From Thiopseudomonas denitrificans (GTDB lineage Bacteria; Pseudomonadota; Gammaproteobacteria; Pseudomonadales; Pseudomonadaceae): a stretch of 64,000 bases of DNA. Positions 8,870-17,126 of this stretch are shown one piece after another (the stretch's first letter is position 1; the number at the start of each line of letters is the position of its first letter). Where the stretch lies: contig NZ_LNJZ01000008.1 in the NCBI RefSeq assembly GCF_002866065.1, positions 42,346-106,345 of the forward strand. The letters run 5' to 3'. Under the pieces are notes generated by a model, which saw only the letters and a program-made list of their open reading frames with translations, was not told the DNA's origin and ran no database searches. The position numbers were made by a program, and so were the translations under genes.

Positions 8870-9930
8870 CCGGCCCGGAGTTTTCCTCCGCTGTGCTGGC
8901 CTGGGCCGCCCGGCACGGCCGCAAGGACCTGCCCTGGCAACAGGATGTCAGCCCGTACCGGGTCTGGATTTCCGAGATCATGCTGCAACAGACCCAGGTC
9001 ACTACCGTGCTGGGCTACTTTGAACGCTTCATGCAGCGCTTTCCTGATTTGCACAGTCTGGCTGCAGCCGAACAGGACGCAGTGCTGCACCTGTGGACCG
9101 GGCTGGGTTACTACAGTCGTGCCCGCAATCTGCATAAAACCGCACAGCTGCTGGTCAGCCGGCATGACGGCGAGTTTCCGCGCACGGTAGACGAGCTGGC
9201 CAGCCTGCCCGGCATCGGCCGCAGCACCGCCGGTGCCATCGCCAGTCTGGGCATGGGCCTGCGCGCACCCATTCTGGACGGTAACGTCAAACGGGTACTG
9301 GCCCGTTACTCGGCCCTGCAAGAGCATCCCGGCACCAGCGCCGCCACCCGCCAGCTCTGGGAGCTGGCCGAACGGTTGACCCCGCCGGCGGCACTGGCCG
9401 GCGCCTATACCCAGGCAATGATGGACCTGGGCGCAACCCTGTGCACCCGCAGCAAACCGGACTGTGACAACTGCCCGCTGCAGAGCGGCTGCCAGGCACG
9501 GCTGCTCGGCCTGCAAAACCAGCTGCCGGTACCACGACCCAAAAAGGTTCTACCCGAACAGCACACCTGCATGTTTTTGCTGGAAAACCCCAACGGCGAA
9601 ATCCTGCTGCAACAGCGTCCCTCACAAGGGCTCTGGGGCGGCCTCTACAGCCTGCCCGAGCGGGACAGTCCCGATCAGCTGCCAGCATTGCTGCACAGCC
9701 TGCAACTGACCGAAATTGCCCGCATCAGCCTTCCCGTCCTGAGCCACACCTTCAGTCATTTCCGCCTGCACATCCAGCCCTGGCTTGTTCACACACAGGT
9801 TGCCGGCGTGGCAGAGATGACGACCACGCCACAGGTTTGGTATAACAGGGAGCATCCCCCATCCATCGGCCTGGCCGCCCCCGTAAAGAAACTTTTGCGC
9901 AGCCAGACCCAGTCAAGGAGTATCCAATGA
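8866..9930 (+). CDS. mutY: A/G-specific adenine DNA glycosylase
   Basis: MutY removes adenine mispaired with 8-oxoguanine or guanine in base-excision repair. The 354-residue protein aligns without gaps to E. coli MutY through the catalytic core. Catalytic Glu37 lies in [10 protein letters not shown], the helix-hairpin-helix is [12 protein letters not shown], and Asp138 lies in [10 protein letters not shown]. The [4Fe-4S] ligands follow the pattern C-x6-C-x2-C-x5-C ([17 protein letters not shown]). The C-terminal Nudix-like 8-oxoG recognition domain contains [11 protein letters not shown]. The start is GTG, overlapping the asmA stop. The 3' end overlaps yggX by 4 bp, so asmA-mutY-yggX forms one coupled operon. 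Confidence 0.97.
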   Translation: MTGPEFSSAVLAWAARHGRKDLPWQQDVSPYRVWISEIMLQQTQVTTVLGYFERFMQRFPDLHSLAAAEQDAVLHLWTGLGYYSRARNLHKTAQLLVSRHDGEFPRTVDELASLPGIGRSTAGAIASLGMGLRAPILDGNVKRVLARYSALQEHPGTSAATRQLWELAERLTPPAALAGAYTQAMMDLGATLCTRSKPDCDNCPLQSGCQARLLGLQNQLPVPRPKKVLPEQHTCMFLLENPNGEILLQQRPSQGLWGGLYSLPERDSPDQLPALLHSLQLTEIARISLPVLSHTFSHFRLHIQPWLVHTQVAGVAEMTTTPQVWYNREHPPSIGLAAPVKKLLRSQTQSRSIQ

Positions 9931-10199
9931 GCCGTACCGTGATGTGCCGCCTGCACAAAGAAGAACTGCCCGGCCTGGCCAAGCCACCCTTCCCCGGCGC
10001 CCGTGGCGAAGACATCTTCCAGAACATCTCGCAAAAGGCCTGGGACGAGTGGCAGCACCACCAGACCATGATCATCAACGAGCGTCACCTGAACATGATG
10101 GACGCCAAGGATCGCAAATACCTGATGGGCGAAATGGACAAATATTTTGCCGGCGAGGAGTTCGAGCAAGCCGAAGGCTATGTCCCTCCCAGTGAATAG
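9927..10199 (+). CDS. yggX: Probable Fe(2+)-trafficking / oxidative-damage protection protein
   Basis: YggX is a 90-residue cytosolic protein that protects iron-sulfur enzymes from oxidation. The family hallmarks are all present: the N-terminus [17 protein letters not shown] with conserved Cys7, the [17 protein letters not shown] helix and the [13 protein letters not shown] tail. AAGGAG (9916-9921) precedes the ATG, which overlaps the mutY stop. Coupling to mutY is common in gammaproteobacteria and fits shared roles in oxidative-damage control. Confidence 0.96.
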   Translation: MSRTVMCRLHKEELPGLAKPPFPGARGEDIFQNISQKAWDEWQHHQTMIINERHLNMMDAKDRKYLMGEMDKYFAGEEFEQAEGYVPPSE

Positions 10200-10219
10200 T
10201 GTTATTTGCCGACCGATGC

Positions 10220-10248
10220 TTGACATTGGCCGGCAAAAGCCTTTTAAT
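10220..10248 (+). promoter_or_regulatory. Sigma-70 promoter of tRNA-Phe
   Basis: TTGACA (10220-10225), a 17-bp spacer and TTTAAT (10243-10248) are followed by a GC-rich discriminator (GCGCCCG). This is a typical stringently controlled stable-RNA promoter just upstream of the tRNA. Confidence 0.85.
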
Positions 10249-10258
10249 AGCGCCCGTT

Positions 10259-10334
10259 GCCCGGATAGCTCAGTCGGTAGAGCAGGGGATTGAAAATCCC
10301 CGTGTCGGCAGTTCGATTCTGTCTCCGGGCACCA
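10259..10334 (+). tRNA. tRNA-Phe (GAA)
   Basis: This 76-nt cloverleaf has acceptor stem GCCCGGA/TCCGGGC, a D-arm with AGCTCAGTCGGTAGAGC and anticodon stem GGGGA/TCCCC with loop TTGAAAA (anticodon GAA). The T-arm contains GTTCGATTC and the CCA end is encoded. A short reading frame across it (10199-10387) is an artefact of the tRNA sequence. Confidence 0.98.
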
Positions 10335-10339
10335 TATAT

Positions 10340-10373
10340 AGCCCCAAGTATCTGATACTTGGGGCTTTTTTAT
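10340..10373 (+). terminator. Intrinsic terminator of tRNA-Phe
   Basis: A 13-bp near-perfect hairpin (AGCCCCAAGTATC with GATACTTGGGGCT) is followed by TTTTTATT. It starts six bases after the CCA end. Confidence 0.93.
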
Positions 10374-10636
10374 TCAGGCATGCTTGACCAAACGCCTTGA
10401 TTCATGGCCCCGGCCAGGGAAACAGGGATAGTCATGCTCCCTGGCAGTTAACGGCCAGCCAGAGACAGCAGCACTGCAGCCTACTCCGCTGCCCGGCAAG
10501 TCATTTTCTGACTGCGGTCTCATTGAGCCACAAGTCCCCGCAACGTATAATTGTATTCCGACATGACCCTGGTCAGTTGCCCACCGCATAGCCGCCAGCT
10601 GTGCTGCATTACCGCTGATGCTGTGGTACCCACACC
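10374..10636 (+). promoter_or_regulatory. Leader region of the PAS-GGDEF-EAL gene, with sigma-70 promoter at 10523-10551
   Basis: The only clear signal in this 263-bp gap is TTGAGC (10523-10528), a 17-bp spacer and TATAAT (10546-10551), a near-consensus promoter about 85 bp before the next start codon. No other gene or repeat is seen. Confidence 0.7.
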
Positions 10637-12904
10637 ATGACTCAAGACTCCTTGCTTAAAACCAGCGCGGTCCACCTGCTGGTATCTGCGGTCTGCGTTG
10701 CAGGCTGCGCCTGGCTAGTGCTTGGCACCAATCTTCCGGCAGGGCTGATCAGCATCCTGCTGGCTGCGATCGTGCTCGTCTGCACGGCAGCCTTCCATGT
10801 TCTGCAGCACAGCCTGCAGCAAGGCAGCAAAAACGACCACGCGCTCAATGACAAGCAGCAACTGCAGCTGGCCCTGGACTCGGCAGGCGAATGCATGTGG
10901 GAGTGGCAGCTTGCCAACAATAGCACCAGCATCCACTTTTCCAAGCCCTACTGCGCGATGCTGGGCTACGAGGAAAAGGAGTTCGCCCGCGACCAGCAAG
11001 GCTGGCGGCAACTGCTGCACCCGGACGAGCGCGAGCACGTACAGCGTCGCATCACCAGGCTCTTCACCGAAGGCAAGGACAGCACCTACGAAAACACCTA
11101 CCGCATGCGCCACAAAAACGGCGGCTACCGCTGGATCCACTCGCGTGGCCGCCTGTTCACCGAAAATAACGAACTGGTTCGTTTCATCGGCATTGCTGCC
11201 GACATCAGCCAGGAGCGCGACAACAACGAGCGCCTGCGCCTGGCCAACGTCGTGTTCGACAGCACCCATGAAGGCGTGCTGATCTCCGATGCCAACAACA
11301 TCGTGGTCTTCGTCAACCGTGCTTTCAGTGACATCACAGGTTTCTCCTACGCCGAAATGGTGGGCAACAGCCCCCGGCTCCTGCAATCTGGCCGCCACAG
11401 CAAGGAATTCTACGCGGAGATGTGGCGCTCGCTGGACAGCACCGACAGCTGGACCGGCGAAATCTGGAACCGGCGCAAAAACGGCGAGGTACTGCCCCAG
11501 CTGCAAACCATTACCCAGCTGCGTGACGAACACGGCCTGATCACTCACCGGGTAGCGGTATTTTCCGATATTTCGCTGCTGAAGAACTCACAATCCGAGC
11601 TCAGCTTTCTGGCCCATTACGACCCCCTCACCAGCCTGCCCAACCGCATCCTGCTGCATGAGTACCTGAAGCTGTCATTGCAGCGCGCCATCAAGTACAA
11701 AACACAGGCAGCCTTGCTGGTCATCGACCTTGACCACTTCAAGATCGTCAACGAAAGCCTCGGCCATGCCAAAGGTGACGAACTGCTGAGGCAGATTGTT
11801 GCCCGCATCCAGCAGACCGCCGATCCGCAGGACAGCCTGAGCCGTTTTGGCGGCGACGAGTTTGCCATGGTCTGTGACAGCTGCAATGACAGCATACAGG
11901 CCGCCAACATGGCGGAAAAAATCCTTGCGCTGTTCAGACGACCTTTCTGCATAGACGGACAGGACATCTTCATGACGACCAGCATCGGGATCTGCCTGTA
12001 CCCGACAGTCGGGCGCTCTGCCGAGGAAGTATTCCGCTATGCAGAAACGGCCCTGTCCAAAGCCAAGGACAGCGAACGCGGCAGCTACGCCTTCTATGAC
12101 AGCATCCTCACCGAGGCCGCAGCCAGGAAGCTGTACATCGCCAACGAGCTGCGTACCGCCATTGATGAAAACCAGCTTGAAGTCCATTACCAGCCGGTTT
12201 ACTCGCTGAACGACCAGCGCATCATCGGCTGCGAAGCGCTGGTGCGCTGGCAACATCCCCTGCATGGCATGATGATGCCGGCAGATTTCATCACCATTGC
12301 CGAAGATGCCGGACTGATCAGCACCATCGACAACTGGGTGATGTACCACGCCTGCCATCAGGCGCAACAATGGCTGCAACAGGGGCTGGCGCTGAGCTTC
12401 ATGTCGGTCAACATTTCCAGCCGGCTGTTCGACCGCGGCGACTTCCTCACCTCCAGCCTGCAGAAAGCCCTGCTGGACAGCGGCCTGCCCAGCCACTACC
12501 TGGAGCTGGAAATCACCGAAAGCTCAATCATGCAAGATCCGTCACAGTCCACCGCGCTGCTGCACGAACTGCGCAACACCGGCGTACGTCTAGCCATTGA
12601 CGACTTCGGTACCGGCTACTCCTCGCTGAGCCGGCTCAAGCACCTGCCGGTCGACAAGTTCAAGATCGACCGCACCTTTGTACAGAACCTGCCCCATGAT
12701 GCCGGAGACCTGGCCATCATTCGTGCCATTGCCTACCTCTCCGACAGCTTTGACCTGGTCATCCAGGCCGAAGGGGTCGAGACCCGCGAGCAGGCCGACT
12801 TCCTGCAGCAGTATCCCGGCATACTGCTACAGGGCTACCTGTACGGCAAACCCATGCCGGCAGCGGATTTTGCCACCCTGCTGGCTGACAGCCCCGCCCC
12901 CTGA
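10637..12904 (+). CDS. Membrane PAS-PAS-GGDEF-EAL cyclic-di-GMP turnover protein
   Basis: This 755-residue protein has two N-terminal membrane helices (about residues 10-55) and a short linker. Two PAS/PAC modules follow (about 70-190 and 195-315; the first contains the PAC signature YRMRHKNGGYRWIHSRG). A GGDEF domain covers about 320-480, with an intact SRFGGDEF active site and no RxxD inhibitory site. The EAL domain (about 495-750) has EALVRW, ITESSIMQD, the DDFGTGYSSL loop and KIDRTFV, so the phosphodiesterase residues look complete. Such proteins make or break c-di-GMP to set attachment versus motility. Net activity cannot be read from sequence. No strong Shine-Dalgarno is seen at this ATG. 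Confidence 0.9.
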   Translation: MTQDSLLKTSAVHLLVSAVCVAGCAWLVLGTNLPAGLISILLAAIVLVCTAAFHVLQHSLQQGSKNDHALNDKQQLQLALDSAGECMWEWQLANNSTSIHFSKPYCAMLGYEEKEFARDQQGWRQLLHPDEREHVQRRITRLFTEGKDSTYENTYRMRHKNGGYRWIHSRGRLFTENNELVRFIGIAADISQERDNNERLRLANVVFDSTHEGVLISDANNIVVFVNRAFSDITGFSYAEMVGNSPRLLQSGRHSKEFYAEMWRSLDSTDSWTGEIWNRRKNGEVLPQLQTITQLRDEHGLITHRVAVFSDISLLKNSQSELSFLAHYDPLTSLPNRILLHEYLKLSLQRAIKYKTQAALLVIDLDHFKIVNESLGHAKGDELLRQIVARIQQTADPQDSLSRFGGDEFAMVCDSCNDSIQAANMAEKILALFRRPFCIDGQDIFMTTSIGICLYPTVGRSAEEVFRYAETALSKAKDSERGSYAFYDSILTEAAARKLYIANELRTAIDENQLEVHYQPVYSLNDQRIIGCEALVRWQHPLHGMMMPADFITIAEDAGLISTIDNWVMYHACHQAQQWLQQGLALSFMSVNISSRLFDRGDFLTSSLQKALLDSGLPSHYLELEITESSIMQDPSQSTALLHELRNTGVRLAIDDFGTGYSSLSRLKHLPVDKFKIDRTFVQNLPHDAGDLAIIRAIAYLSDSFDLVIQAEGVETREQADFLQQYPGILLQGYLYGKPMPAADFATLLADSPAP

Positions 12905-13000
12905 AGAAGTCCTGCTCGCGTCGACAACCGGCTGACGCCAGATCCGGGCAGGCAGAATGCCATGCCGAGATCCCCGGCAAACTTGCAGTATGCCAGGCAT

Positions 13001-13032
13001 AAAAAAACCGGACCTGCTGTCGCAGGCCCGGC
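13001..13032 (-). terminator. Intrinsic terminator of the cytochrome c peroxidase gene
   Basis: On the minus strand a 10-bp stem CCGGGCCTGC/GCAGGTCCGG (one G-U pair) with a GACA loop is followed by seven T. It lies 21 bp after the stop codon. Confidence 0.9.
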
Positions 13033-13053
13033 TCTTTCAACACCAGATCCGGA

Positions 13054-14049
13054 TCACTTCTTGGCGAAAGGCACGGGAATCGGCGTGTTGTTGTTGGACG
13101 GTGGCAGCATGGGCAGCTGGAAGCTGGGCTGCTCGCCAGTCAGGGTCTTCAGGAAGGCAGTGATCTTGCCGATCTCATCCTTCTCGAGCTTGCGACCCAG
13201 TTGCAGACGCGCCATCACGTCAACCGCCTCTTCCAGCTTCCAGTAGGCACCATCGTGGAAGTAGGGGTAGGTCAGTTCCACGTTGCGCAGGGTTGGTACC
13301 TTGAACTTGAAGCGGTCAGCATCTTCGCCGCTCAGGCCGGCCACACCCTCGGCAGGGTTGTTGGTCACGTACTCCTCGTACAGGCCCATCTTCTGGAAAG
13401 AGTTGCCGCCAATGTTCACACCGTTGTGGCAGGCAGTACAGCCAACGCTCTTGAACAGCTCGTAGCCTTCCAGTTCGTAAGCAGTAATGGCCTTGTCATC
13501 ACCTTTGAGCCACTTGTCAAAGCGTGCATTCGGGGTGACCAGGGTCTTCTCGAACTCGGCAATCGCATCGGTGATCTCGTTGATGGAAACCTTATCCACC
13601 TTGTAGACACTCTTGATTGACTCGACATACTGCGGGATGGAAGCAATTACGCCGACCGCCAGGTCGTGGGTGAAGCCCATCTCCATCGGGTTCTCGATCG
13701 GGCCACCGGCCTGCTCCTGCAGGTCACCGGCACGGCCGTCCCAGAACTGTGCCAGGTTCAGGCTGGAGTTCAGTACGGTTGGCGAGTTGATCGGGCCTTC
13801 CTGCCAGTTGTGACCAATGGAGGTCGGCAGGTTGTCGCTGCCACCCATGCTCAGGTTGTGACAGGAGTTACAGGAAATGAAACCCGATTTGGACAAACGC
13901 GGGTCGAAGAACAGCTGCTTGCCCAGCTCAACCTTGGCCTGGTCGGTTACAGGCGCCGGCTCGATCGGCTGGATCGGCTCGTTCCTCGGGGCTGCCATGG
14001 CGGCAGCGCTAAAACTGATGCTCAACGCCAACACGGTTAGTTTTTTCAT
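13054..14049 (-). CDS. ccpA: Periplasmic di-heme cytochrome c peroxidase
   Basis: This 331-residue enzyme reduces hydrogen peroxide in the periplasm using electrons from small c-type cytochromes. A signal peptide (MKKLTVLALSISFSAAAMA) precedes mature APRNEP. Two heme c sites are visible: CNSCH in the N-terminal peroxidatic domain (about residue 60) and CTACH in the electron-transfer domain (about residue 205). The calcium and interface motif region (NSPTVLNSS, RFKFKVPTLRNV) is conserved. An Anr/FNR-type box lies about 68 bp upstream of the start, so oxygen-limited induction is likely, as for P. aeruginosa ccpA. A strong terminator follows. Confidence 0.95.
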   Translation of the reverse strand: MKKLTVLALSISFSAAAMAAPRNEPIQPIEPAPVTDQAKVELGKQLFFDPRLSKSGFISCNSCHNLSMGGSDNLPTSIGHNWQEGPINSPTVLNSSLNLAQFWDGRAGDLQEQAGGPIENPMEMGFTHDLAVGVIASIPQYVESIKSVYKVDKVSINEITDAIAEFEKTLVTPNARFDKWLKGDDKAITAYELEGYELFKSVGCTACHNGVNIGGNSFQKMGLYEEYVTNNPAEGVAGLSGEDADRFKFKVPTLRNVELTYPYFHDGAYWKLEEAVDVMARLQLGRKLEKDEIGKITAFLKTLTGEQPSFQLPMLPPSNNNTPIPVPFAKK

Positions 14050-14116
14050 AAAGGTGACCCTTCTTTAGTCTATAGGCTTGATGGCTATACCTTGCTTGAT
14101 CCGGGACATGAACCAA

Positions 14117-14130
14117 TTGACCCTGATCAA
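14117..14130. promoter_or_regulatory. Anr/FNR-type box upstream of ccpA
   Basis: TTGAC-CCTG-ATCAA is an almost perfect match to the FNR/Anr dyad TTGAT-N4-ATCAA. Its centre is about 74 bp upstream of the ccpA start codon, a position that allows activation near -41.5 of a transcript with a short leader. Confidence 0.75.
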
Positions 14131-14242
14131 GCCGGGGCCACATTAGCGGAAAGAAAGATATCCTGATAATAGGTATTTCATACCCGGTTAATTGAATCAG
14201 CCTATGCATGCAGCGAAAGCAGGCGGCGGAACCGCCGCATGC

Positions 14243-14668
14243 TTACTGCTCGCGCATGCGCGGCAGCAAACCCTGCAAGTCATAGCCGGCCGTCGCGGCT
14301 GCGGCAACAATCTGCTCCAGCGTCTGCGCACCGGCCTGTGCCTGTTGCAGCGCCCACAAATGAGCACAACGGGTGCCCGAACGGCAATACAGCAGCACCG
14401 GGCTGTCAAAGGTTTGTGCCAGCTGCGCAAACTCCGTCACATTGGCATCCGTCAGGCTGCCGGACAACACCGGCAGATAGTGGTATTCCAGCCCCGCCGC
14501 CTCGGCGGCCTGGCGCATGCTGTCACCATTCGGCTGCCCTGCTTCCTCTCCATCCGGACGGTTGTTGACAACACGGGTGAAGCCGGCTGCAGCAGCCAGG
14601 GCCATATCGGACGGCTGCAACTGGGCGGCTACCGCCAGCCCCGGGGCAAGGTATCTAAAACGTTCCAC
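14243..14668 (-). CDS. DUF442 / Blh-type sulfur transferase-phosphatase-like protein
   Basis: This 141-residue cytosolic protein belongs to the TIGR01244/DUF442 family, found alone or fused in Blh/SdoA-type sulfide detoxification proteins. The P-loop active-site signature C-x5-R is present as YCRSGTRCAHLW, with FTRVVNNRPDGE upstream. The GTG start (14668) is chosen because AGGA precedes it and the length matches the family; the open frame extends about 40 codons 5' without similarity. It is the last gene of a minus-strand group with a BigR/SqrR-like repressor and a DUF2892 protein, which points to persulfide or sulfide handling. The exact reaction is not established. Confidence 0.8.
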   Translation of the reverse strand: MERFRYLAPGLAVAAQLQPSDMALAAAAGFTRVVNNRPDGEEAGQPNGDSMRQAAEAAGLEYHYLPVLSGSLTDANVTEFAQLAQTFDSPVLLYCRSGTRCAHLWALQQAQAGAQTLEQIVAAAATAGYDLQGLLPRMREQ

Positions 14669-14790
14669 AACGGGTTTCCTGAGCAGAAAAGGATCTGCAC
14701 CAAGATACAGATTTTTTTTCGTCAGGCAAAGAAAAGCCGGCGCATAGGCCGGCTGCAGTACACACTCTGCCAAACGGGGCGGCCCTGACA

Positions 14791-14820
14791 TGTCAAAGCA
14801 CCCTTGCGGGTGCTTTGACA
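14791..14820. terminator. Strong hairpin after the DUF2892 gene
   Basis: A perfect 13-bp stem (14791-14803 with 14808-14820) with a TTGC loop lies 9 bp after the DUF2892 stop on the minus strand. No T-run follows, so it may be a partial terminator or an mRNA-stabilising hairpin between the two genes. Confidence 0.6.
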
Positions 14821-14829
14821 GTTAACTGT

Positions 14830-15030
14830 CTACTGGCCGGACTTGCAGCTTTTGCACGTGCTGATACCCAGCACCGAATACAACGGGCAATTACCCACCA
14901 GCCCTGTCACCACCGGCACCACACCAATCCAGCCCCACAACCCGATGTAGCCTGTCAGGGTCAGAGCGATCAGGATCAGCCCGACAACCACCCGGGCGGC
15001 ACGGTCCCAGGACGCCATGTTTGCTTTCAT
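14830..15030 (-). CDS. DUF2892 small membrane protein (YgaP C-terminal-like)
   Basis: This 66-residue protein has two predicted membrane helices (about 12-28 and 31-48) and the family N-terminus MASWDRAARVVVG. A C-terminal Cys pair (TCKSCKSGQ) is typical of the type that accompanies rhodanese domains. In E. coli YgaP this module is fused to a rhodanese and linked to thiocyanate or persulfide export. AGGAGG precedes the ATG. The gene has its own promoter (15063-15092) overlapped by a putative operator, and the DUF442 gene is downstream. Confidence 0.85.
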   Translation of the reverse strand: MKANMASWDRAARVVVGLILIALTLTGYIGLWGWIGVVPVVTGLVGNCPLYSVLGISTCKSCKSGQ

Positions 15031-15062
15031 TGTCGCCTACCTCCTCTGTCAATGCACAAGGC

Positions 15063-15120
15063 ATTCTAGGCAGACAAACGACAGAATGTAAAGAAATTGA
15101 TTATAAATAAACAGAATGTT
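15063..15120 (-). promoter_or_regulatory. Promoter and putative BigR/SqrR-type operator of the DUF2892-DUF442 genes
   Basis: On the minus strand TTTACA (15092-15087), an 18-bp spacer and TAGAAT (15068-15063) form a sigma-70 promoter. Two identical 9-bp direct repeats ACAGAATGT lie at 15081-15089 and 15111-15119, exactly 30 bp apart in AT-rich DNA, and the first overlaps the -35. This is a plausible site for the ArsR-family repressor encoded next door. Confidence 0.6.
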
Positions 15121-15135
15121 TCAGATGGAACATCC

Positions 15136-15456
15136 TCACGCCTGGCCGGCACAATACAGACCATGCAGGGTTTCAATGATGGCCATGGCCTGCGGGCTGC
15201 TGATGCTGTAGTAGATCTGGCGGCCGTCACGCCGGGTATCAACCAGTCCCTCACGGCGCAGCACGCCCAGCTGTTGTGACAACGTCGGCTGGACAATGCC
15301 CAGCCGGCGCTCCAGCTCACCCACATTCATTTCACCCTCTACCAGCTGACACAGCAACAGCAAACGGTCAGGGTTACCCAGTGCCTTGAGCAGCTGCCCT
15401 GCTCCGGCAGCATTTTTACGCAGCTGCTCAAAATCAAATTCTATTTCTTCAGTCAT
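15136..15456 (-). CDS. BigR/SqrR-like ArsR-family persulfide-sensing repressor
   Basis: This 106-residue winged-helix regulator of the ArsR fold has recognition helix QPTLSQQLGVLRREGLV. Two cysteines, Cys36 in LLLLCQL and Cys102 in LYCAGQA, are 66 residues apart. That is the spacing of the redox pair Cys42/Cys108 of BigR and Cys41/Cys107 of SqrR, which form a tetrasulfide bridge with persulfides. Metal-site motifs of classical ArsR are absent. The start at 15456 (MTEEIEFDFEQ) matches the family; an ATG 24 bases upstream is less likely. The regulated targets are inferred to be the two genes downstream. Confidence 0.85.
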   Translation of the reverse strand: MTEEIEFDFEQLRKNAAGAGQLLKALGNPDRLLLLCQLVEGEMNVGELERRLGIVQPTLSQQLGVLRREGLVDTRRDGRQIYYSISSPQAMAIIETLHGLYCAGQA

Positions 15457-15779
15457 TTGAGATAACCATCCGCTTATCATTCAGCTTGTTGGGGGGAAGC
15501 AGCACATCAGTCCTGCATGCTCCGGCCTGTACTGGAGGCACAGAGCACTGCCGGTGAATCATGGACATTCCTTCGGAAATGTCCCGCCTGCGACCGTTCA
15601 GATGCCCACAACAAACGCAAGAGACATTATTAATTCAGGCCGCAAATTTTATCCCAGATCAACTGCCAGTGGCAGGCCATACCCCTGATTTAACAGAAAA
15701 CTTGATCCTGACGAGGTGTTTTTTCCGTTCTGCTGGATCAGCCCGGCAGCAGCTGGTAGTTTACCGGCGGCAAAGGCCA
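15457..15779. other. Intergenic region between the MFS gene and the ArsR-type regulator gene
   Basis: There is no supportable gene here. A 74-codon frame on the plus strand lacks a ribosome site and any resemblance to known proteins. An imperfect palindrome around 15563-15584 (GGACATT and AATGTCC arms) is the only structure noticed. Confidence 0.5.
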
Positions 15780-16961
15780 TCATGACGCCTGCCTGTTTGG
15801 TACCCAGAGCGCCCAGAACAACCCCCAAATCAAGGCCCCCGCCCCCAGCCAGAAAGCTCCCTGCAAGGTGCCGCCACTGTTCAGCCACTGCTTGGTCAGC
15901 CACGGGCCGCCCAGCTGGAATACGCTATACAGGGCCACCAGCGCTGCCGACAGGCGCGGCCCCTGATGCGGGTGCAACGTACGCGCCAACCGTTGTGACA
16001 ACAGTACCGTGCCCAGGAAGGTACCGCCCACCAACAGGGCGCACATCAACACGCCAAACGGGCCCGGCAGCAACAAGACAAACAGCACTCCCATCAGCTG
16101 CAGCGCATAGTTGAGCCGCAGCGCCAGACTGTCGCCCAGCAGAGAGCCGGCCTTGTTCCAGATCCAGGGTGCCGGCAAGGTCGCCAGCGCCACCACCAGC
16201 CAGCTGCCGCCCACCAGGAAATCCGGCATGTCATCCAGCTGCGAAACCAGGGTCGGCAAAAAAGTCATCGGCAGGATATAACCCATGCCGGCACCCGCAT
16301 AGGATAAAAACAGCGGTGTGCTGTCGCGGTCCAGCAACCGGGTGCTGGGTGGCGCACCCGATTTGTCGATCTGTACCGGCGAGGGTACATCCAGCTGTGC
16401 CAGCTGCCGCCAGCCCCATACTGCCAAAGGCACACTCAGCAGGAACGCCGGCCACCAGCGCTGCGCACCGTCCAGCAGGTCGGCAGGCAGGCTGACCAGC
16501 CCGCTGGAAACGATCAGCCCCGCGCCCACCCCCAGATAGACCAGCCCGCTGGCACTGGCGCGGCCATGACGGGCCAGCCATTCCAGAATCAGTGCCGGGG
16601 CCTGGACGAAGACGATACCGTTACTGATGCCATTGATCAGGCGCAGAAAGGACAGGAGTTCAAAACTTTCGGTCTGGGTTTGCAACAGGGTGCAAACGAC
16701 GTTGATGCCCAGCGCCCAGGGCAAGACCGAACGGATTTGCTCGATACGGTGCCAGCGCATGGCCAGAACGGCCCCGGTCAGATAACCCAGATAGTTCCAG
16801 CTGGCAACATCGGCTCCCTGCTTGACGGTCAGTACGCCATCCTGGATCAGCAGGGGCAACAGGGGGGTATAAATAAAGCGCCCCAGTGTGTGGACAACCA
16901 ACAGCACCAGGGCGCCCGCAAGAATGACCTTGAGCAGGTCAGGCGATTTATTGTTATTCAT
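15780..16961 (-). CDS. YbfB/YjiJ-family MFS transporter
   Basis: This 393-residue protein has about twelve hydrophobic segments. It resembles the YbfB/YjiJ branch of the major facilitator superfamily: N-terminal GRFIYTPLLPLLIQDG, then ASWNYLGYLTGAVLA and RLINGISNGIVFVQAPAL. No substrate is known for the family. It lies 323 bp upstream of the ArsR-type gene on the same strand, so a role in the sulfur cluster is possible but not shown. The start is ATG at 16961; nothing distinctive occurs in the 165 bp between it and cysQ. Confidence 0.85.
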   Translation of the reverse strand: MNNNKSPDLLKVILAGALVLLVVHTLGRFIYTPLLPLLIQDGVLTVKQGADVASWNYLGYLTGAVLAMRWHRIEQIRSVLPWALGINVVCTLLQTQTESFELLSFLRLINGISNGIVFVQAPALILEWLARHGRASASGLVYLGVGAGLIVSSGLVSLPADLLDGAQRWWPAFLLSVPLAVWGWRQLAQLDVPSPVQIDKSGAPPSTRLLDRDSTPLFLSYAGAGMGYILPMTFLPTLVSQLDDMPDFLVGGSWLVVALATLPAPWIWNKAGSLLGDSLALRLNYALQLMGVLFVLLLPGPFGVLMCALLVGGTFLGTVLLSQRLARTLHPHQGPRLSAALVALYSVFQLGGPWLTKQWLNSGGTLQGAFWLGAGALIWGLFWALWVPNRQAS

Positions 16962-17126
16962 TGGCCGTTTGGAACCGGTTTTTTGTTTTGCTTAGTGTGC
17001 TTGGTTTTTATGTTTCCGGCTTTGAGACCATGGTCGGGTATGGAGCTGCGCCATTGCCCCCGTGGCAAGCCCCGCATAAAGCGACACCCTGCTTGAGCGG
17101 CCGGCCCCTGAAAGAAAGCCGTAAAC

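Noticed and set aside
10259..10373. tRNA-Phe as an attachment site for an integrated element
   Set aside because: There is no integrase, no repeat of the tRNA 3' end and no phage or island genes downstream. A normal terminator follows the gene.
10199..10387. A 62-codon frame after yggX
   Set aside because: It runs straight through the tRNA-Phe gene and its terminator.
15561..15785. Small plus-strand gene of 74 codons between the MFS and ArsR-type genes
   Set aside because: It lacks a ribosome-binding site, has an unconvincing composition and runs into the convergent MFS gene.
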